64,000 bases of DNA. It comes from Flammeovirga pacifica. Its GTDB lineage: Bacteria; Bacteroidota; Bacteroidia; Cytophagales; Flammeovirgaceae. The stretch spans positions 883,756 through 947,755 of the forward strand of contig NZ_JRYR02000002.1 in assembly GCF_000807855.2 (NCBI RefSeq), written 5' to 3'. This document shows, piece after piece, positions 35,661 to 45,380 of the stretch. The notes beneath the pieces were generated by a model. That model saw only the letters and a list, made by a program, of their open reading frames with translations, had not been told where the DNA came from and ran no database searches. The translations under genes were made by a program, and so were the position numbers. How positions within the stretch are numbered: position 1 is the first letter of the stretch; each line of letters starts with the position of its first letter.

Positions 35661-36224
35661 TTATTTGCCCGCACGAATTCTACTTAATGTTTCTTGAGAA
35701 ATGCCTAAAAACGAAGCAATATATCCTAATTTCACTCGAAGCTCTATTTTTGGAAAATATTCATCCAACATTATATATTTCTCTTTAGCGGATAAAAATG
35801 ACCAACTCTTAGAAAAGTAATCCAACACTGCAGTCATCTCTTCTGAGAGTAACCTCGCGAAGTTTCCAAACGCTGGAAATTCATCAATCAGTAATTGATA
35901 ATCTGAATAAGAAATTCGATACAAAGTACAATCTTCTAAACACTCTATATTTTCAAAACTTGGTTCTTGAGAATAAAAACTATACCATGAAGTAATCAAT
36001 TGATCTTCTAAATAAAACCACGAACTTACTTGTTTTCCTTCGTGATAATAATAATTATGCAAAGCACCTTTTTCTATATAATATAAATATTTTGCCGTTT
36101 GATTAGCAGACAATAACTGTTCTGACTTTTTGGTGTCTATTCTAGTAAAATGTGTTTGGATTTTACTTTCTAATGATGGATTAATGGTTATTTTTTCAGT
36201 GATTTTCTTGAGCAGAAGGTGCAT
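35661..36224 (-). CDS. Crp/Fnr-family transcriptional regulator
   Basis: 187 residues. cNMP-binding beta-roll (about 20-120; YLYYIEKGALHNYYY and SWYSFYSQEPSFE), dimerisation helix (about 120-145) and an HTH at the C-terminus (LGYIASFLGISQETLSRIRA). The recognition-helix residues E-T-L-S-R equal those FNR uses to read TTGAT, and such a box lies 4 bases downstream of this gene. It has no N-terminal cysteine cluster, so it is not an FNR-type iron-sulfur oxygen sensor; its ligand is unknown and may be absent, as in many Bacteroidota members of this group. It probably regulates the adjacent haem-c gene. Confidence 0.85.
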   Translation of the reverse strand: MHLLLKKITEKITINPSLESKIQTHFTRIDTKKSEQLLSANQTAKYLYYIEKGALHNYYYHEGKQVSSWFYLEDQLITSWYSFYSQEPSFENIECLEDCTLYRISYSDYQLLIDEFPAFGNFARLLSEEMTAVLDYFSKSWSFLSAKEKYIMLDEYFPKIELRVKLGYIASFLGISQETLSRIRAGK

Positions 36225-36409
36225 TTGAATAAGGTTTTGGTTGTATAACTAAGATATACATTTTGTTTTTGCTTAGCTATTATCAAACAGTGTTTTATTG
36301 GGTGACTTTCACCTAATCTATATTTTAGTAACTTATTTTAAGTTATCAAGAGGCAATACAACGTAACTATAATTTAGATTTTGATATGTTTTATTTCCCT
36401 TAAATGAAG

Positions 36410-36450
36410 AAAGGTTGCCTCAAATAATTGAGGACAACCTTTTCTTTTTT
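36410..36450. terminator. Terminator downstream of the giant mannanase gene
   Basis: Stem 36410-36423 with 36428-36442, one bulged A, core GGTTGCCTCAA/TTGAGGACAACC, 4-base loop, T6 on the plus strand. It resembles the hairpin at 2586. The 313 bases between 36225 and 36537 hold nothing else I can identify. Confidence 0.65.
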
Positions 36451-36537
36451 ATATGTCTATTCAATCCTAAAAATGAAACCGTTTCTAATTAAAATCTCTA
36501 ATACACTTCTGTTTCAGTAATAAAATTGATATACCCT

Positions 36538-39500
36538 TTATTTTACTATTAGTCTGACATTCTTCACACCGTTTACAGTTTTTACACGTACTATATAAAT
36601 ACCTGTACCCAATGCTCCAATCTGTACCGTAAGTTGATCTGAACTGATCAAGGCAACACCGTTAATGTCATAAATTGTCAATGAATCAAACCCTTCTGCA
36701 TTCACCGTAAATGTTGTTGTTGCTGGATTCGGATAAATGGATATCGCATCAAGTGATGTCTCTGACAAAGTAGATACTTCTCTTGAATTAGATGGAATTG
36801 CTGCTTCAGTGCTGATATAATCAAAGTACATGTAACCCCAATGCTTACTAATTGTTAGCGTATTATTCCCTGCCACCACATCAACATCAATCGATTTTTC
36901 CAACCATGTATTTAATGGTCCATCAAAAAGAATACTACCCAAAGAATTTCCATTAATATTTACATATTGATTCTTATTGCCATGTGGTAAGAAGTATCCA
37001 ATTTTGATTGTTTTAGTACCTGCTGTTACTGCATTGAAAGTCCAAGTAATTGATCCTTGTCCTTGCATGTAAACATAGCTTCCATTACTAGCATTAGGGT
37101 CAGTTTCTACAACTACATCCTCTAATGAGGCACTTTCAGCTTCTAACACACTTGTCTCTGAAATCGATTGCTCAATAATCACAGTCATCGTATCAGTAGC
37201 TGTTAATCCACCTGTATCTGTTACAACTAATGTAATCTCTTGTGTACCTACTGCTAATTCTACTGAAGCAGTTACACCAGAAGCAATTTCAATACCATCC
37301 AATACCCAACTATAAGATACTATAGGACCTTCAACATCACTACTTGCCGATCCATCGAGAAGAACTGATTCAAATCCATCAAGATCGTTATCAAACACCT
37401 GCTGATCTATACCTGCATTGGCTACTGGAGCCGTATTTGGATTATTACCTACAGTACCTGTACATACCGTGAGGTTTTTGAATGAATAAGCTACCTCTTC
37501 ATCTGGTTGAGAAGCAAATGTCACATAAAATGCCAAATAAGCGTTACTTGAATTTTCTACGGCTGTAAAATCAACATTGTAAGTATTGAACCCCGTTTCA
37601 AATGGACCTGAAATAGAAATATCTGACTGTATCACATCAACAGGACCCTCTTGACCCCAAGAAGAGATCAATGCCGCATTTATTGAAGTGATTGCTGGAG
37701 TATTGGCTGTACTTAAATCAAATTCTACGGCTACTGTTTCTCCACTTGTGATTGTTAACGGTACTCCAGTCTGCATCAACCAAATATCAGTCTTACCCCA
37801 CTTTCTATGATTCAAAACTAATGATCCTCCTGCATTTGATAAATTAGAGCCATTGTTTTGATCTGACCACTCATTCCCTAGTGTCCAATCAGTGGCAAGT
37901 GGTGTCCCTTTAGAAATACATCCTGCTGGTAAAATTTTAATATTCACCTCATCTGAACTACTTATTCCAAGATCATTTGTGACAGTTAATGTAATCTGAT
38001 GGGTACCAACGCCTAGAATTGCGCTTGCTGAAACACCTGAAGCAATAGATGTCCCATTTTCACTCCACTCATAAGATACAATGGTCTGTTCTGAGTCTGA
38101 GGAAGCTGAAGCATCAAATGTAATTGTCTCCACTCCATTTCCATCATTATCATTTAAGAATTGATCCATTCCCGCATTTGCAGAAATAGACTTTGGTAGA
38201 TCTCCATACACTTCAAATTCATAAATTGAATGACCCCACTCAAGTGCTCTCTTAAGTCCAAACATTCTAATATGTCTTGTATTTACAGCAGGAAAAGTAA
38301 TGATATCTTCTCCTCCGACACCTGCATTATTAGTATACACAGTAGTCCAAGACAAACCATCTTGAGATACTTGTATCTCGTATTGAGAACTATACGATCC
38401 TTCCCAGAACAATCTAACTTCATTGACAGAATACTCTTGATCAAATGCAACGGCAATCCAACTTGGATCTTCGTACAAACTTGACCATCTCGTTAATTGA
38501 TCACCATCATTTACGCTTTCGGCTTTGTTCGGTCCTTCTTCGAAAGATGAAGCAGATACAGGTTGATAGAGTGCTAAATTACCTGTTCCGGCTTCATTTA
38601 CACTTACGATAAAATCATATGAATTGGATGCTGCTGGATCTCCAGAATCTGTTGCTGTAACTGTGACCGTTACTTCCCCTGTTTTTCCGTCAGCAAATGC
38701 GAGTGAAAGTTGTCCTGCGTTCACTGATGGTATCACTACATTCGCAGGGGAAGTCAAAACTGAATAATTTAAAGGTGTACCTTCAGGATCAGTAAACACT
38801 GTCGATAAATCTACATAGTTATACAAAGATTCAGCATTTTTATCTACTCTTAAGCTTGGAATGGCACCTATAATTGTGGGTCTAATATTACGATTCGGGT
38901 CGATAGCAATATCAGGATAACCATCTAGTGTTGCTACTCCTGCAAGCATTGCATCTCTATGGATTTCATCCGTATTATCTCCGTCATCATAGGTTCTATA
39001 TTGCCATCCCCATGCACCTGCATAGCCATTGTTGTACAAAATTGTAAACAAATCTTCTTCGGCTACAGGACCAGGTTGGTCTTCTACATAAAATTCTCCA
39101 ATTACTAAAGGCTTGTCCAATCCCCAATGAGATGCAGGATGTACAAATGGAGAATAAGAAGTCCCTGCCCAACTGTAATAATGTACTTGATAATAATCTA
39201 AGGTTCCTTCTATATCACCTCCGGCTGCGATTAACTCTTCATCTGAGTAATAGTTCTTTTCTACACCAGAGAAAATATCTGAATTTGCTTTAAACGACCA
39301 TGCACCATTCGTTACTTTTGCTGAAGGATCTTCTCTATGGATGGCTCCAGAAAGTCTATTGATAAATCTTTGGATGGTTAACATAGAAACATGATCTGTA
39401 AAGTCCCAACCAAATTCGTTACTCATGCCTTCTGGCTCGTTAAAAATCTCCCATGATAGTAAGGCTTCATGATCTTTTAATCCATTGACCATTGGTATCA

Positions 39501-42006
39501 AAGCATTGTTGATGTAAGCATCAATATTGTTTTCTTCTTCCAATAATTTTCGTGCTCTTTGAGATACTTCAATAGGGTAATCTCTCGTATTCAACATATC
39601 AAATGACCAAAGACATAGATTCAATACCACATTGTGATCGTATGCAATGTCTAATACATCTCTCAAATCTTGAATCATTGATGGCTCAAGACCAGAAGTA
39701 TATCCATTGGCATCTAATTCAGGGTTATTGGCTCCATTGATGTGAACCCAAAGTCGCATAGAATTACCACCTCTTGAGGCGAAATCAGAAATAGCCTGTT
39801 CGTAGTAAGCTAAATTGGTTGTCTTTTCGCCAAAGTCATTGGCGAAATTATACCATGCTAAATTACCTCCAGACAAGAAAATAGATTGATTACCTACAAG
39901 AATTCTATCCATTCTATTTTCATTAAATGGATCAACTATAACTGTTGTCTCCGTAGTTCCTGTTGCTCCTTTGTCATCTGTCACTTTTAATATTACAGTA
40001 TGTGTTCCTACTGTAAATTCTTCCGTGATTGACACACCATTCCCAATCTCAATTCCGTTAATAGACCAAATATATGATACTATTACACCATCGTCTGTAC
40101 TTTCTGATGCATCCAAAGTAACTAATTCTACACCGTTATTATCAGTATCTGTCACTCTTGAAGAGGTACTTTTAGCCATTGGATTTTGATTAGCTAATGG
40201 ATCACTTACAACGATGTTGACTTCATCAGTATCCGTATTTCCATCGGCATCACCCACAGCTAAAGTAAAAATATAAGTACCTATGGCAAGGTCTAAAGAA
40301 TCAATTGCTTTTGATGATACAACACCATTAGCATCCGACCAAGAATAAGAAGTTACAGCTACATCGTCTGTACTTGCACTACCATCTAATGTAATGGTAG
40401 CAAAACCATTTCCATCTTCATCAATTACAATCTGATCCCTACCTGCTTTTGCTACAGGTACATCAATTGGAGCATCAAAAGGAGGAAATAATGTAGCAGG
40501 TGCTCCGTCGTGTGAACTCCAGTAGGCTGATAATGCCTCTGCTGCAGGTGCATTGTACCATTCTGAATGTTCATTTATACCGATGACATCATAAGGCGCT
40601 CCACCAAACCATAATAAGAAAGAGTTGAATTTAGTTCCAGAATCATCCGCAACATATTTCACAATCCCATCAATAGCGATGGCGGCATCAGCCTTTTGCT
40701 CAGTATTATTTAAAATATACTCACCTGCGCCCGCTTCAAGCCAAGCATCGGAATCCCAAACATTGGGTGCTGCTAAGCCTCTCCAACCCATGCCGTATTC
40801 ACCTATGTGAAGTATTGGAATATCCTCCGGAGCAATACCAAGAGCGCCAATCAATACCTCATTAATGAAATTATTTTCATGCCATAATAACGCTTGTTTC
40901 ACCTGTTCAGGAGTTGTCGTTGCTCCTTCTTGTGCGAAAATATCAAGAGGCATATATTGAGAAATAGTCACTTCATCCAATCCAGCAATATACTGTCCAA
41001 TGGCTGCTCTATCCTCATCAGTTACTCCTGCTCTGTCTAAAAATTGTCCTTCAGGATTTAACTGCTGATTTGGTTCAATTCTCTCGAAAAAATCTTGGTG
41101 TTCAGGTATACTCAATAATAATTCAATATGATGACAGAAGTTGTGACTTAGCGTAATATGAGGTGCAACATCACTGTAAGTGGTAGCCAATAAACTTTCT
41201 ACTTCATTTCTTAGAGCAATCCATTCATTGGGATAATTGAGCATGGCATCCATCAATTCTGCTCCCAAGTCATATCTGATTGGCATTGTTGGTGCTCCTT
41301 CCTCTCTGATTGCCTCTGCTAACATTTGAAGACCAGGTAAGATCACCAACTCACGGTAACCTATTGTGGGGTTCGTTGGATCAAATTGATCGAACTTACC
41401 TCTCCAATCTTGACCACCCGGAATGGTATTCCAGTTGTCTCGTGTAGAACCCATAGGCATTGCATACTTGATAGGGTCAATATGCGGTCTATAATTGATA
41501 TAGTAATCTCTCTTAAGTAATTCCTTAATGACTGATTTTTGCAAAGAAATACTTGGTGTTTTCTCTGCGCCTTGCCACTCTGTTAGTATTCCTTCTTCAT
41601 AGGTATTTACAAAATAAGTTGGATTGATAGAAACATAATCTATGCCCCAGCTATCCATATTATCTATGTATGTGGCATAATTACTAAAATGAGATACATC
41701 CCATGAAGTCCATAAAATACCAATCTTGTTGGCTTCTTGACTTGGTTGAGGTGGATCTACTTCATTGTCTCCTCCGTTATCTTCTTCGCCCCCTGAACCA
41801 TCAGGCACACATTTATAATTGGGCCATCCATCGCAGACAAAACCAGGTGGACAGTGATCGTTAGAAGAACAGCTAATTTCAGATGAATTAGTGTTCGGAT
41901 TGTTGTTGTTTTGTGCAAGCACCATTGAGGCACTTAGACTGTAAATTGAAATGGTCATAGCCAACCACTTCATGATGCATCGCATCAGTTTCACTTCAGT
42001 TTTCAT
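36538..42006 (-). CDS. Giant T9SS-secreted bimodular mannanase (GH113-like + GH5-like) with several binding modules
   Basis: 1822 residues. Order: signal peptide (1-32), short Cys-rich segment, a clan GH-A barrel resembling GH113 (about 70-500; candidate acid/base Glu250 in DLGAELMDA, nucleophile Glu403 in HIGEYGMGW), PKD (515-600), PKD (605-690), GH5-like endo-mannanase (695-1035; acid/base Glu857 in NEPEG, nucleophile Glu971 in IGEF), cadherin-like (1040-1140), F5/8-type CBM32 (1145-1265), PKD (1270-1355), unassigned beta-sandwich binding module (1360-1515), PKD (1520-1612), CBM35/6-like (1618-1735) and a T9SS sorting domain (1750-1822; IYPNPATTTFTV to RLIVK). It is therefore secreted and probably surface-attached. 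It lies beside the mannan operon and its AraC regulator. The GH113-like call is from layout and catalytic motifs only; the GH5-like call is firmer. Confidence 0.8.
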   Translation of the reverse strand: MKTEVKLMRCIMKWLAMTISIYSLSASMVLAQNNNNPNTNSSEISCSSNDHCPPGFVCDGWPNYKCVPDGSGGEEDNGGDNEVDPPQPSQEANKIGILWTSWDVSHFSNYATYIDNMDSWGIDYVSINPTYFVNTYEEGILTEWQGAEKTPSISLQKSVIKELLKRDYYINYRPHIDPIKYAMPMGSTRDNWNTIPGGQDWRGKFDQFDPTNPTIGYRELVILPGLQMLAEAIREEGAPTMPIRYDLGAELMDAMLNYPNEWIALRNEVESLLATTYSDVAPHITLSHNFCHHIELLLSIPEHQDFFERIEPNQQLNPEGQFLDRAGVTDEDRAAIGQYIAGLDEVTISQYMPLDIFAQEGATTTPEQVKQALLWHENNFINEVLIGALGIAPEDIPILHIGEYGMGWRGLAAPNVWDSDAWLEAGAGEYILNNTEQKADAAIAIDGIVKYVADDSGTKFNSFLLWFGGAPYDVIGINEHSEWYNAPAAEALSAYWSSHDGAPATLFPPFDAPIDVPVAKAGRDQIVIDEDGNGFATITLDGSASTDDVAVTSYSWSDANGVVSSKAIDSLDLAIGTYIFTLAVGDADGNTDTDEVNIVVSDPLANQNPMAKSTSSRVTDTDNNGVELVTLDASESTDDGVIVSYIWSINGIEIGNGVSITEEFTVGTHTVILKVTDDKGATGTTETTVIVDPFNENRMDRILVGNQSIFLSGGNLAWYNFANDFGEKTTNLAYYEQAISDFASRGGNSMRLWVHINGANNPELDANGYTSGLEPSMIQDLRDVLDIAYDHNVVLNLCLWSFDMLNTRDYPIEVSQRARKLLEEENNIDAYINNALIPMVNGLKDHEALLSWEIFNEPEGMSNEFGWDFTDHVSMLTIQRFINRLSGAIHREDPSAKVTNGAWSFKANSDIFSGVEKNYYSDEELIAAGGDIEGTLDYYQVHYYSWAGTSYSPFVHPASHWGLDKPLVIGEFYVEDQPGPVAEEDLFTILYNNGYAGAWGWQYRTYDDGDNTDEIHRDAMLAGVATLDGYPDIAIDPNRNIRPTIIGAIPSLRVDKNAESLYNYVDLSTVFTDPEGTPLNYSVLTSPANVVIPSVNAGQLSLAFADGKTGEVTVTVTATDSGDPAASNSYDFIVSVNEAGTGNLALYQPVSASSFEEGPNKAESVNDGDQLTRWSSLYEDPSWIAVAFDQEYSVNEVRLFWEGSYSSQYEIQVSQDGLSWTTVYTNNAGVGGEDIITFPAVNTRHIRMFGLKRALEWGHSIYEFEVYGDLPKSISANAGMDQFLNDNDGNGVETITFDASASSDSEQTIVSYEWSENGTSIASGVSASAILGVGTHQITLTVTNDLGISSSDEVNIKILPAGCISKGTPLATDWTLGNEWSDQNNGSNLSNAGGSLVLNHRKWGKTDIWLMQTGVPLTITSGETVAVEFDLSTANTPAITSINAALISSWGQEGPVDVIQSDISISGPFETGFNTYNVDFTAVENSSNAYLAFYVTFASQPDEEVAYSFKNLTVCTGTVGNNPNTAPVANAGIDQQVFDNDLDGFESVLLDGSASSDVEGPIVSYSWVLDGIEIASGVTASVELAVGTQEITLVVTDTGGLTATDTMTVIIEQSISETSVLEAESASLEDVVVETDPNASNGSYVYMQGQGSITWTFNAVTAGTKTIKIGYFLPHGNKNQYVNINGNSLGSILFDGPLNTWLEKSIDVDVVAGNNTLTISKHWGYMYFDYISTEAAIPSNSREVSTLSETSLDAISIYPNPATTTFTVNAEGFDSLTIYDINGVALISSDQLTVQIGALGTGIYIVRVKTVNGVKNVRLIVK

Positions 42007-42106
42007 AGTAAAAAATATTAGTAATAATTCATTGTAAAAGTCTGAAGTTAAGAACAGTGCAGAGTGTATTTTTTTAAGGATTCACCCTGATTTTAAAAAA
42101 TTACAC

Positions 42107-42145
42107 TTAAAAAAAATAGAGCTACATAAATTATGTAACCCTATT
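42107..42145 (-). terminator. Terminator of the AraC gene
   Basis: On the minus strand a 15-bp stem with two G-U pairs (complement of 42131-42145 and 42115-42129) is followed by a run of eight T. It lies 45 bases after the regulator stop. Confidence 0.8.
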
Positions 42146-42190
42146 TGAAATGAAATGATTATTAACTGTTTAGTCACTGTACTATTTCAT

Positions 42191-42790
42191 CTATTTGTTC
42201 ATTTTTAAATATCTATTTCTGTACTGAGTTGGGGTTGTACTATATTCTTTTCTAAACGACTTACTAAAATATTTTGGATCAGAATAACCGACTTGATAGG
42301 CTATTTCTGATATGTTATAAGAAGATGATTCCAATAAACCTCTTGCTTTCTTTAGCCTTTCCTTTTTTATAAATTCTACTACTGTAGCTCCCTTTTCTTT
42401 TTTGAAAATACTTAGAAGAATAGGTCTACTCACTCCTATTTCTTTTTCGATTTCTGATACACTTAAAGTCGGGTCTGATAATTTCTGGAAGATCAAATCA
42501 TTTACTTTATTAATGAGTCCATGATCATCACTTAATCTTCTTTTGCCCTGCTCCGTTGACTTTTCTCCTTCTTTAGGAACATTGATTTTAAATTGAAAGA
42601 TCATCAATAAGAGTACTAACAAAACTATGAGAATCAACAACAAATAATAATTGCCATTTGAACTCAGTGTGATAGATATTTGATTCAATTTTAATGTTCC
42701 GACGAAAATACTTAAGAAAAAGAGTGAGATAGTTAGTAATAAATAAGGATGGTTTATAGATTTTGATTTAGCTAGTAATTTTCTTTTCAT
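42191..42790 (-). CDS. Membrane-tethered AraC-family regulator
   Basis: 199 residues from ATG 42790. Two membrane segments (about 17-35 and 46-64) are joined by a short extracytoplasmic loop of about 10 residues, then a charged linker and a complete AraC HTH domain (about 88-195) with two HTH units (LSVSEIEKEIGVSRPILLSIFKKE and ISEIAYQVGYSDPKYFSKSFRKEY). There is no periplasmic sensor or kinase core, so it is not a full hybrid two-component system, though its C-terminus resembles the output end of one. It may sense a membrane partner. It sits between the giant mannanase gene and the mannan operon, and an inverted repeat lies 24 bases upstream of its start. It is the likely locus regulator (inference). 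Confidence 0.8.
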   Translation of the reverse strand: MKRKLLAKSKSINHPYLLLTISLFFLSIFVGTLKLNQISITLSSNGNYYLLLILIVLLVLLLMIFQFKINVPKEGEKSTEQGKRRLSDDHGLINKVNDLIFQKLSDPTLSVSEIEKEIGVSRPILLSIFKKEKGATVVEFIKKERLKKARGLLESSSYNISEIAYQVGYSDPKYFSKSFRKEYSTTPTQYRNRYLKMNK

Positions 42791-42813
42791 ACTTTAAAAT
42801 TTATTAGTGAGTA

Positions 42814-42843
42814 GTCATACATAATGAATATATTATGTGTGAC
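42814..42843. promoter_or_regulatory. Inverted repeat upstream of the AraC gene
   Basis: GTCATACATAAT (42814-42825) and ATTATGTGTGAC (42832-42843) form a 12-bp inverted repeat with one mismatch and a 6-base spacer, 24 bases before the ATG at 42790. It could be an operator for the regulator itself or a leader hairpin. Confidence 0.5.
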
Positions 42844-42903
42844 TTATTTAGTTAGTTGAATAACACTCGACTACTACATTCGAGCATTTATTTAGTCATA
42901 AAA

Positions 42904-42948
42904 GAGGCTATCTGATGTTATCGATAAACGAAATTTATAGATAGCCTC
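42904..42948 (-). terminator. Terminator of the mannan operon
   Basis: Perfect 10-bp stem GAGGCTATCT (42904-42913) with AGATAGCCTC (42939-42948), 25-base loop, ending in TTTT on the minus strand, 39 bases after the last gene of the operon. Confidence 0.7.
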
Positions 42949-42986
42949 ATATCTAGGAGTTGATATGCGATCTCATCTCCAAAAAG

Positions 42987-43613
42987 TTAGTAAGATATAT
43001 TGACCGTATATTCTGTTTGTTCTTCCAATCCAGAAAGTATTTGTTTCCCTTTGATAATACTTCCATCCATTTGTTCAATGACTGTTTCGATCAATAAAGC
43101 TGATCTTTCCACAAAAACAGTATTGGATGTAGTTGCATCTACCGTAATATCAGCATGAGCTGTAGCCGCTGTTGCCGAATACGATTTTGAATTATTGATT
43201 ATATCACTATCAAAGTTCACATTTAATTTCAAGTGCTTTAATGCACAAGTGATGTTCACCGAAGTCTCTTTCCCACTCTCGATTGTACAACTTTCTTCCC
43301 CGTAATAGTAAGGTGCATCAAAAGTAACATATGGCATTTCTGAAGCACTAAAAGCTTTTACAGTATATTCTCCCACAGCCAATGGTATTGATGTTGGTGC
43401 TTCTGAAATTTTATCAAAAGACAAAATCACCTTACCTTCGGCATTTTCGATACTCAAACCATAATTATTGATATCTTCTTGAAGTCTTCCGTTAGATCCA
43501 AAAACTAATTGCAAGTTACCTTTAGAAACACGCTCTTCATTTTGAGTAGTTTGACAACTGAATATCAGACTACTGATTAAAAAAGCAAGGATATATTGTT
43601 TATATTTCATCAT
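42987..43613 (-). CDS. DUF4493 lipoprotein
   Basis: 208 residues. Lipoprotein signal (SLIFSC) and a DUF4493 domain: NYGLSIENAEGKVILSFDKI, VGEYTVKAFSASEMPYVTFDAPYYYG, LKHLKLNVNFDS. The same domain forms the N-terminal half of the neighbouring GH5 lipoprotein, with near-parallel segments (INIVNAEGQTVVSYNSI, AGVYKAVAVSTSTSLVAFEAPQYGG), so the two are paralogous. It is likely a surface protein that could bind glycan or scaffold the enzyme; DUF4493 has no established function. It is the last gene of the mannan operon, 6 bases after the GH5 gene. The start could be either of two adjacent ATGs. Confidence 0.8.
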   Translation of the reverse strand: MMKYKQYILAFLISSLIFSCQTTQNEERVSKGNLQLVFGSNGRLQEDINNYGLSIENAEGKVILSFDKISEAPTSIPLAVGEYTVKAFSASEMPYVTFDAPYYYGEESCTIESGKETSVNITCALKHLKLNVNFDSDIINNSKSYSATAATAHADITVDATTSNTVFVERSALLIETVIEQMDGSIIKGKQILSGLEEQTEYTVNISY

Positions 43614-43619
43614 GATTTC

Positions 43620-45317
43620 TTAGTTGATTACTGATACTTTTTTTGCTGTATTTGCCAATCCATTTACATCGTTCACAATTCCCTTTCCCCAGTCGGAAAG
43701 TGTGTTTCCTTCCCAATCATTTGATAAATCCAAATAGTCTACACCTCCAGAATTACCTTTCCAAGACCATGCATACCAACCTAATCCAAGACGTTCACAT
43801 TCTGATAAAATATGAGTGTAAGGAATCTGTATCGGATTATCTGCAGTACCACCATGTTGAAAACCAAATTCGCCAACTATAAGAGGTAATTTCATCTCAA
43901 CAGCTTTCTCTAGGTTCGTTGTGATTGTACTTTCGTTTCTATAATTCTCGTACATGTGAACAGAGAATAAAATGTTTTTCTGAGGGTCTGCATCAATAAT
44001 TTCTTGACCATAATCAAAAATTGGTGTCATGTCTTGTCCCCAACCGCTACCATCAATCACGATAGTGTGTTTCAATCCTGCATTTCTCAGCATAATTACA
44101 GCTTCTTTATAAGCATCTCTATACACTGTATTTTTACCGCTCCACTCGTTCGCTATATTTATCAAAAGAATACTTTCAAATTCTTTCATTACCGATAGAA
44201 TATCCGGACGAACATAAAAAGCAGCTGTTTTAAGTAGATCTTCTTTACTCTCATTACCTGTTACATCATGTAATTCAATCATAGGTACCAAACCTTTTGA
44301 AATAGCTTCGTTAAACATGTTTCTTAGCTGATCTGCTTCTTCCACATTGTTCCAAGATTCTTTATTGTAGTTGGTCTGCCAAACCATTCTCACAGAATTT
44401 GAATGATAAGCCGCTATTGGTGAAAGTGCGTTAAAAGCCCATAGACGATTACCACTATCAAACCAAAAATGTGCATTATTCACACCTCTTGGGTGAAATT
44501 CCATTCCATTGGCATCGTACAACTTACCCTCTTTAGTAAAGAATCCGATAGATGTATTGTAATCAGGTCTTGCTTCACCTTCAATTGGAGTAACAATAAT
44601 ATCATGATTCCCTCCATCCACTAAGGTTTCATCTACGTCAATAACAATTTTCCCAGTTCCTTGGTCAATATCAATGGTTATCTTATAGTGAGTTTGTGGT
44701 TGAATATTTTCTATCAAAAACGATGTGATTTTTTGATCTACCCCTGTTCCTATAGTTGCTGATACATTGAGGTCGCCTGAAGATCTATAATATCCGGCTT
44801 TCGTTTCCTCTTTATCAAATAGCAATTCTCCTATATTGGATTTTACTACGGTAGCATACGTCGAAAATTGATTTTTGATTAAATCAGAATAATCAACCGT
44901 CACTTTTGTATTCTGAAGTAAACATTCTAATGCAATAGAAGTTGTCTGTTCCTTCTGAATTGCAAATTCTGCAGAAGTTCCCCCATATTGAGGTGCCTCA
45001 AAAGCTACCAAGCTAGTTGAAGTACTAACGGCAACTGCTTTATACACTCCAGCATCCAATTCAATACTTTCAGGAACTTCATTTATTGAATTATAGCTAA
45101 CAACCGTTTGCCCTTCTGCATTTACAATATTTATTTTCACATCTGCAGTTGACATACTACGTGAATTGGATACCTCGTCTACTGCCTCATTGATATCTAC
45201 TGATAAGGATAAATTTCCCATACCTCCTTCTTCTGACTCTAATGGAGTATCGTTAGAAGAACATCCTGTTAGCCATAGTAACAGAAGTAATGCGTTAGTA
45301 ATCATTCTAAATTTCAT
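43620..45317 (-). CDS. GH5 beta-mannanase lipoprotein with N-terminal DUF4493
   Basis: 565 residues from ATG 45317; a TTG two codons upstream is less likely. Lipobox WLTGC, DUF4493 domain (about 33-235), a linker with NHDIIVTP, then a GH5 barrel (about 258-550): GMEFHPRGVNNAHFW, acid/base Glu391 in INIANEW, nucleophile Glu483 in IVGEFGF. The arrangement resembles bacterial GH5_8-type endo-mannanases. It probably cleaves beta-1,4-mannan at the outer surface. It lies between the sulfatase (63-base gap) and the stand-alone DUF4493 gene (6 bases). Confidence 0.82.
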   Translation of the reverse strand: MKFRMITNALLLLLWLTGCSSNDTPLESEEGGMGNLSLSVDINEAVDEVSNSRSMSTADVKINIVNAEGQTVVSYNSINEVPESIELDAGVYKAVAVSTSTSLVAFEAPQYGGTSAEFAIQKEQTTSIALECLLQNTKVTVDYSDLIKNQFSTYATVVKSNIGELLFDKEETKAGYYRSSGDLNVSATIGTGVDQKITSFLIENIQPQTHYKITIDIDQGTGKIVIDVDETLVDGGNHDIIVTPIEGEARPDYNTSIGFFTKEGKLYDANGMEFHPRGVNNAHFWFDSGNRLWAFNALSPIAAYHSNSVRMVWQTNYNKESWNNVEEADQLRNMFNEAISKGLVPMIELHDVTGNESKEDLLKTAAFYVRPDILSVMKEFESILLINIANEWSGKNTVYRDAYKEAVIMLRNAGLKHTIVIDGSGWGQDMTPIFDYGQEIIDADPQKNILFSVHMYENYRNESTITTNLEKAVEMKLPLIVGEFGFQHGGTADNPIQIPYTHILSECERLGLGWYAWSWKGNSGGVDYLDLSNDWEGNTLSDWGKGIVNDVNGLANTAKKVSVIN

Positions 45318-45380
45318 AGTCAATTAAAAAGTTAACGTTGTTTCAGATAGAGGATTTTGAACCTCTTTAGTTCTTTTTCT

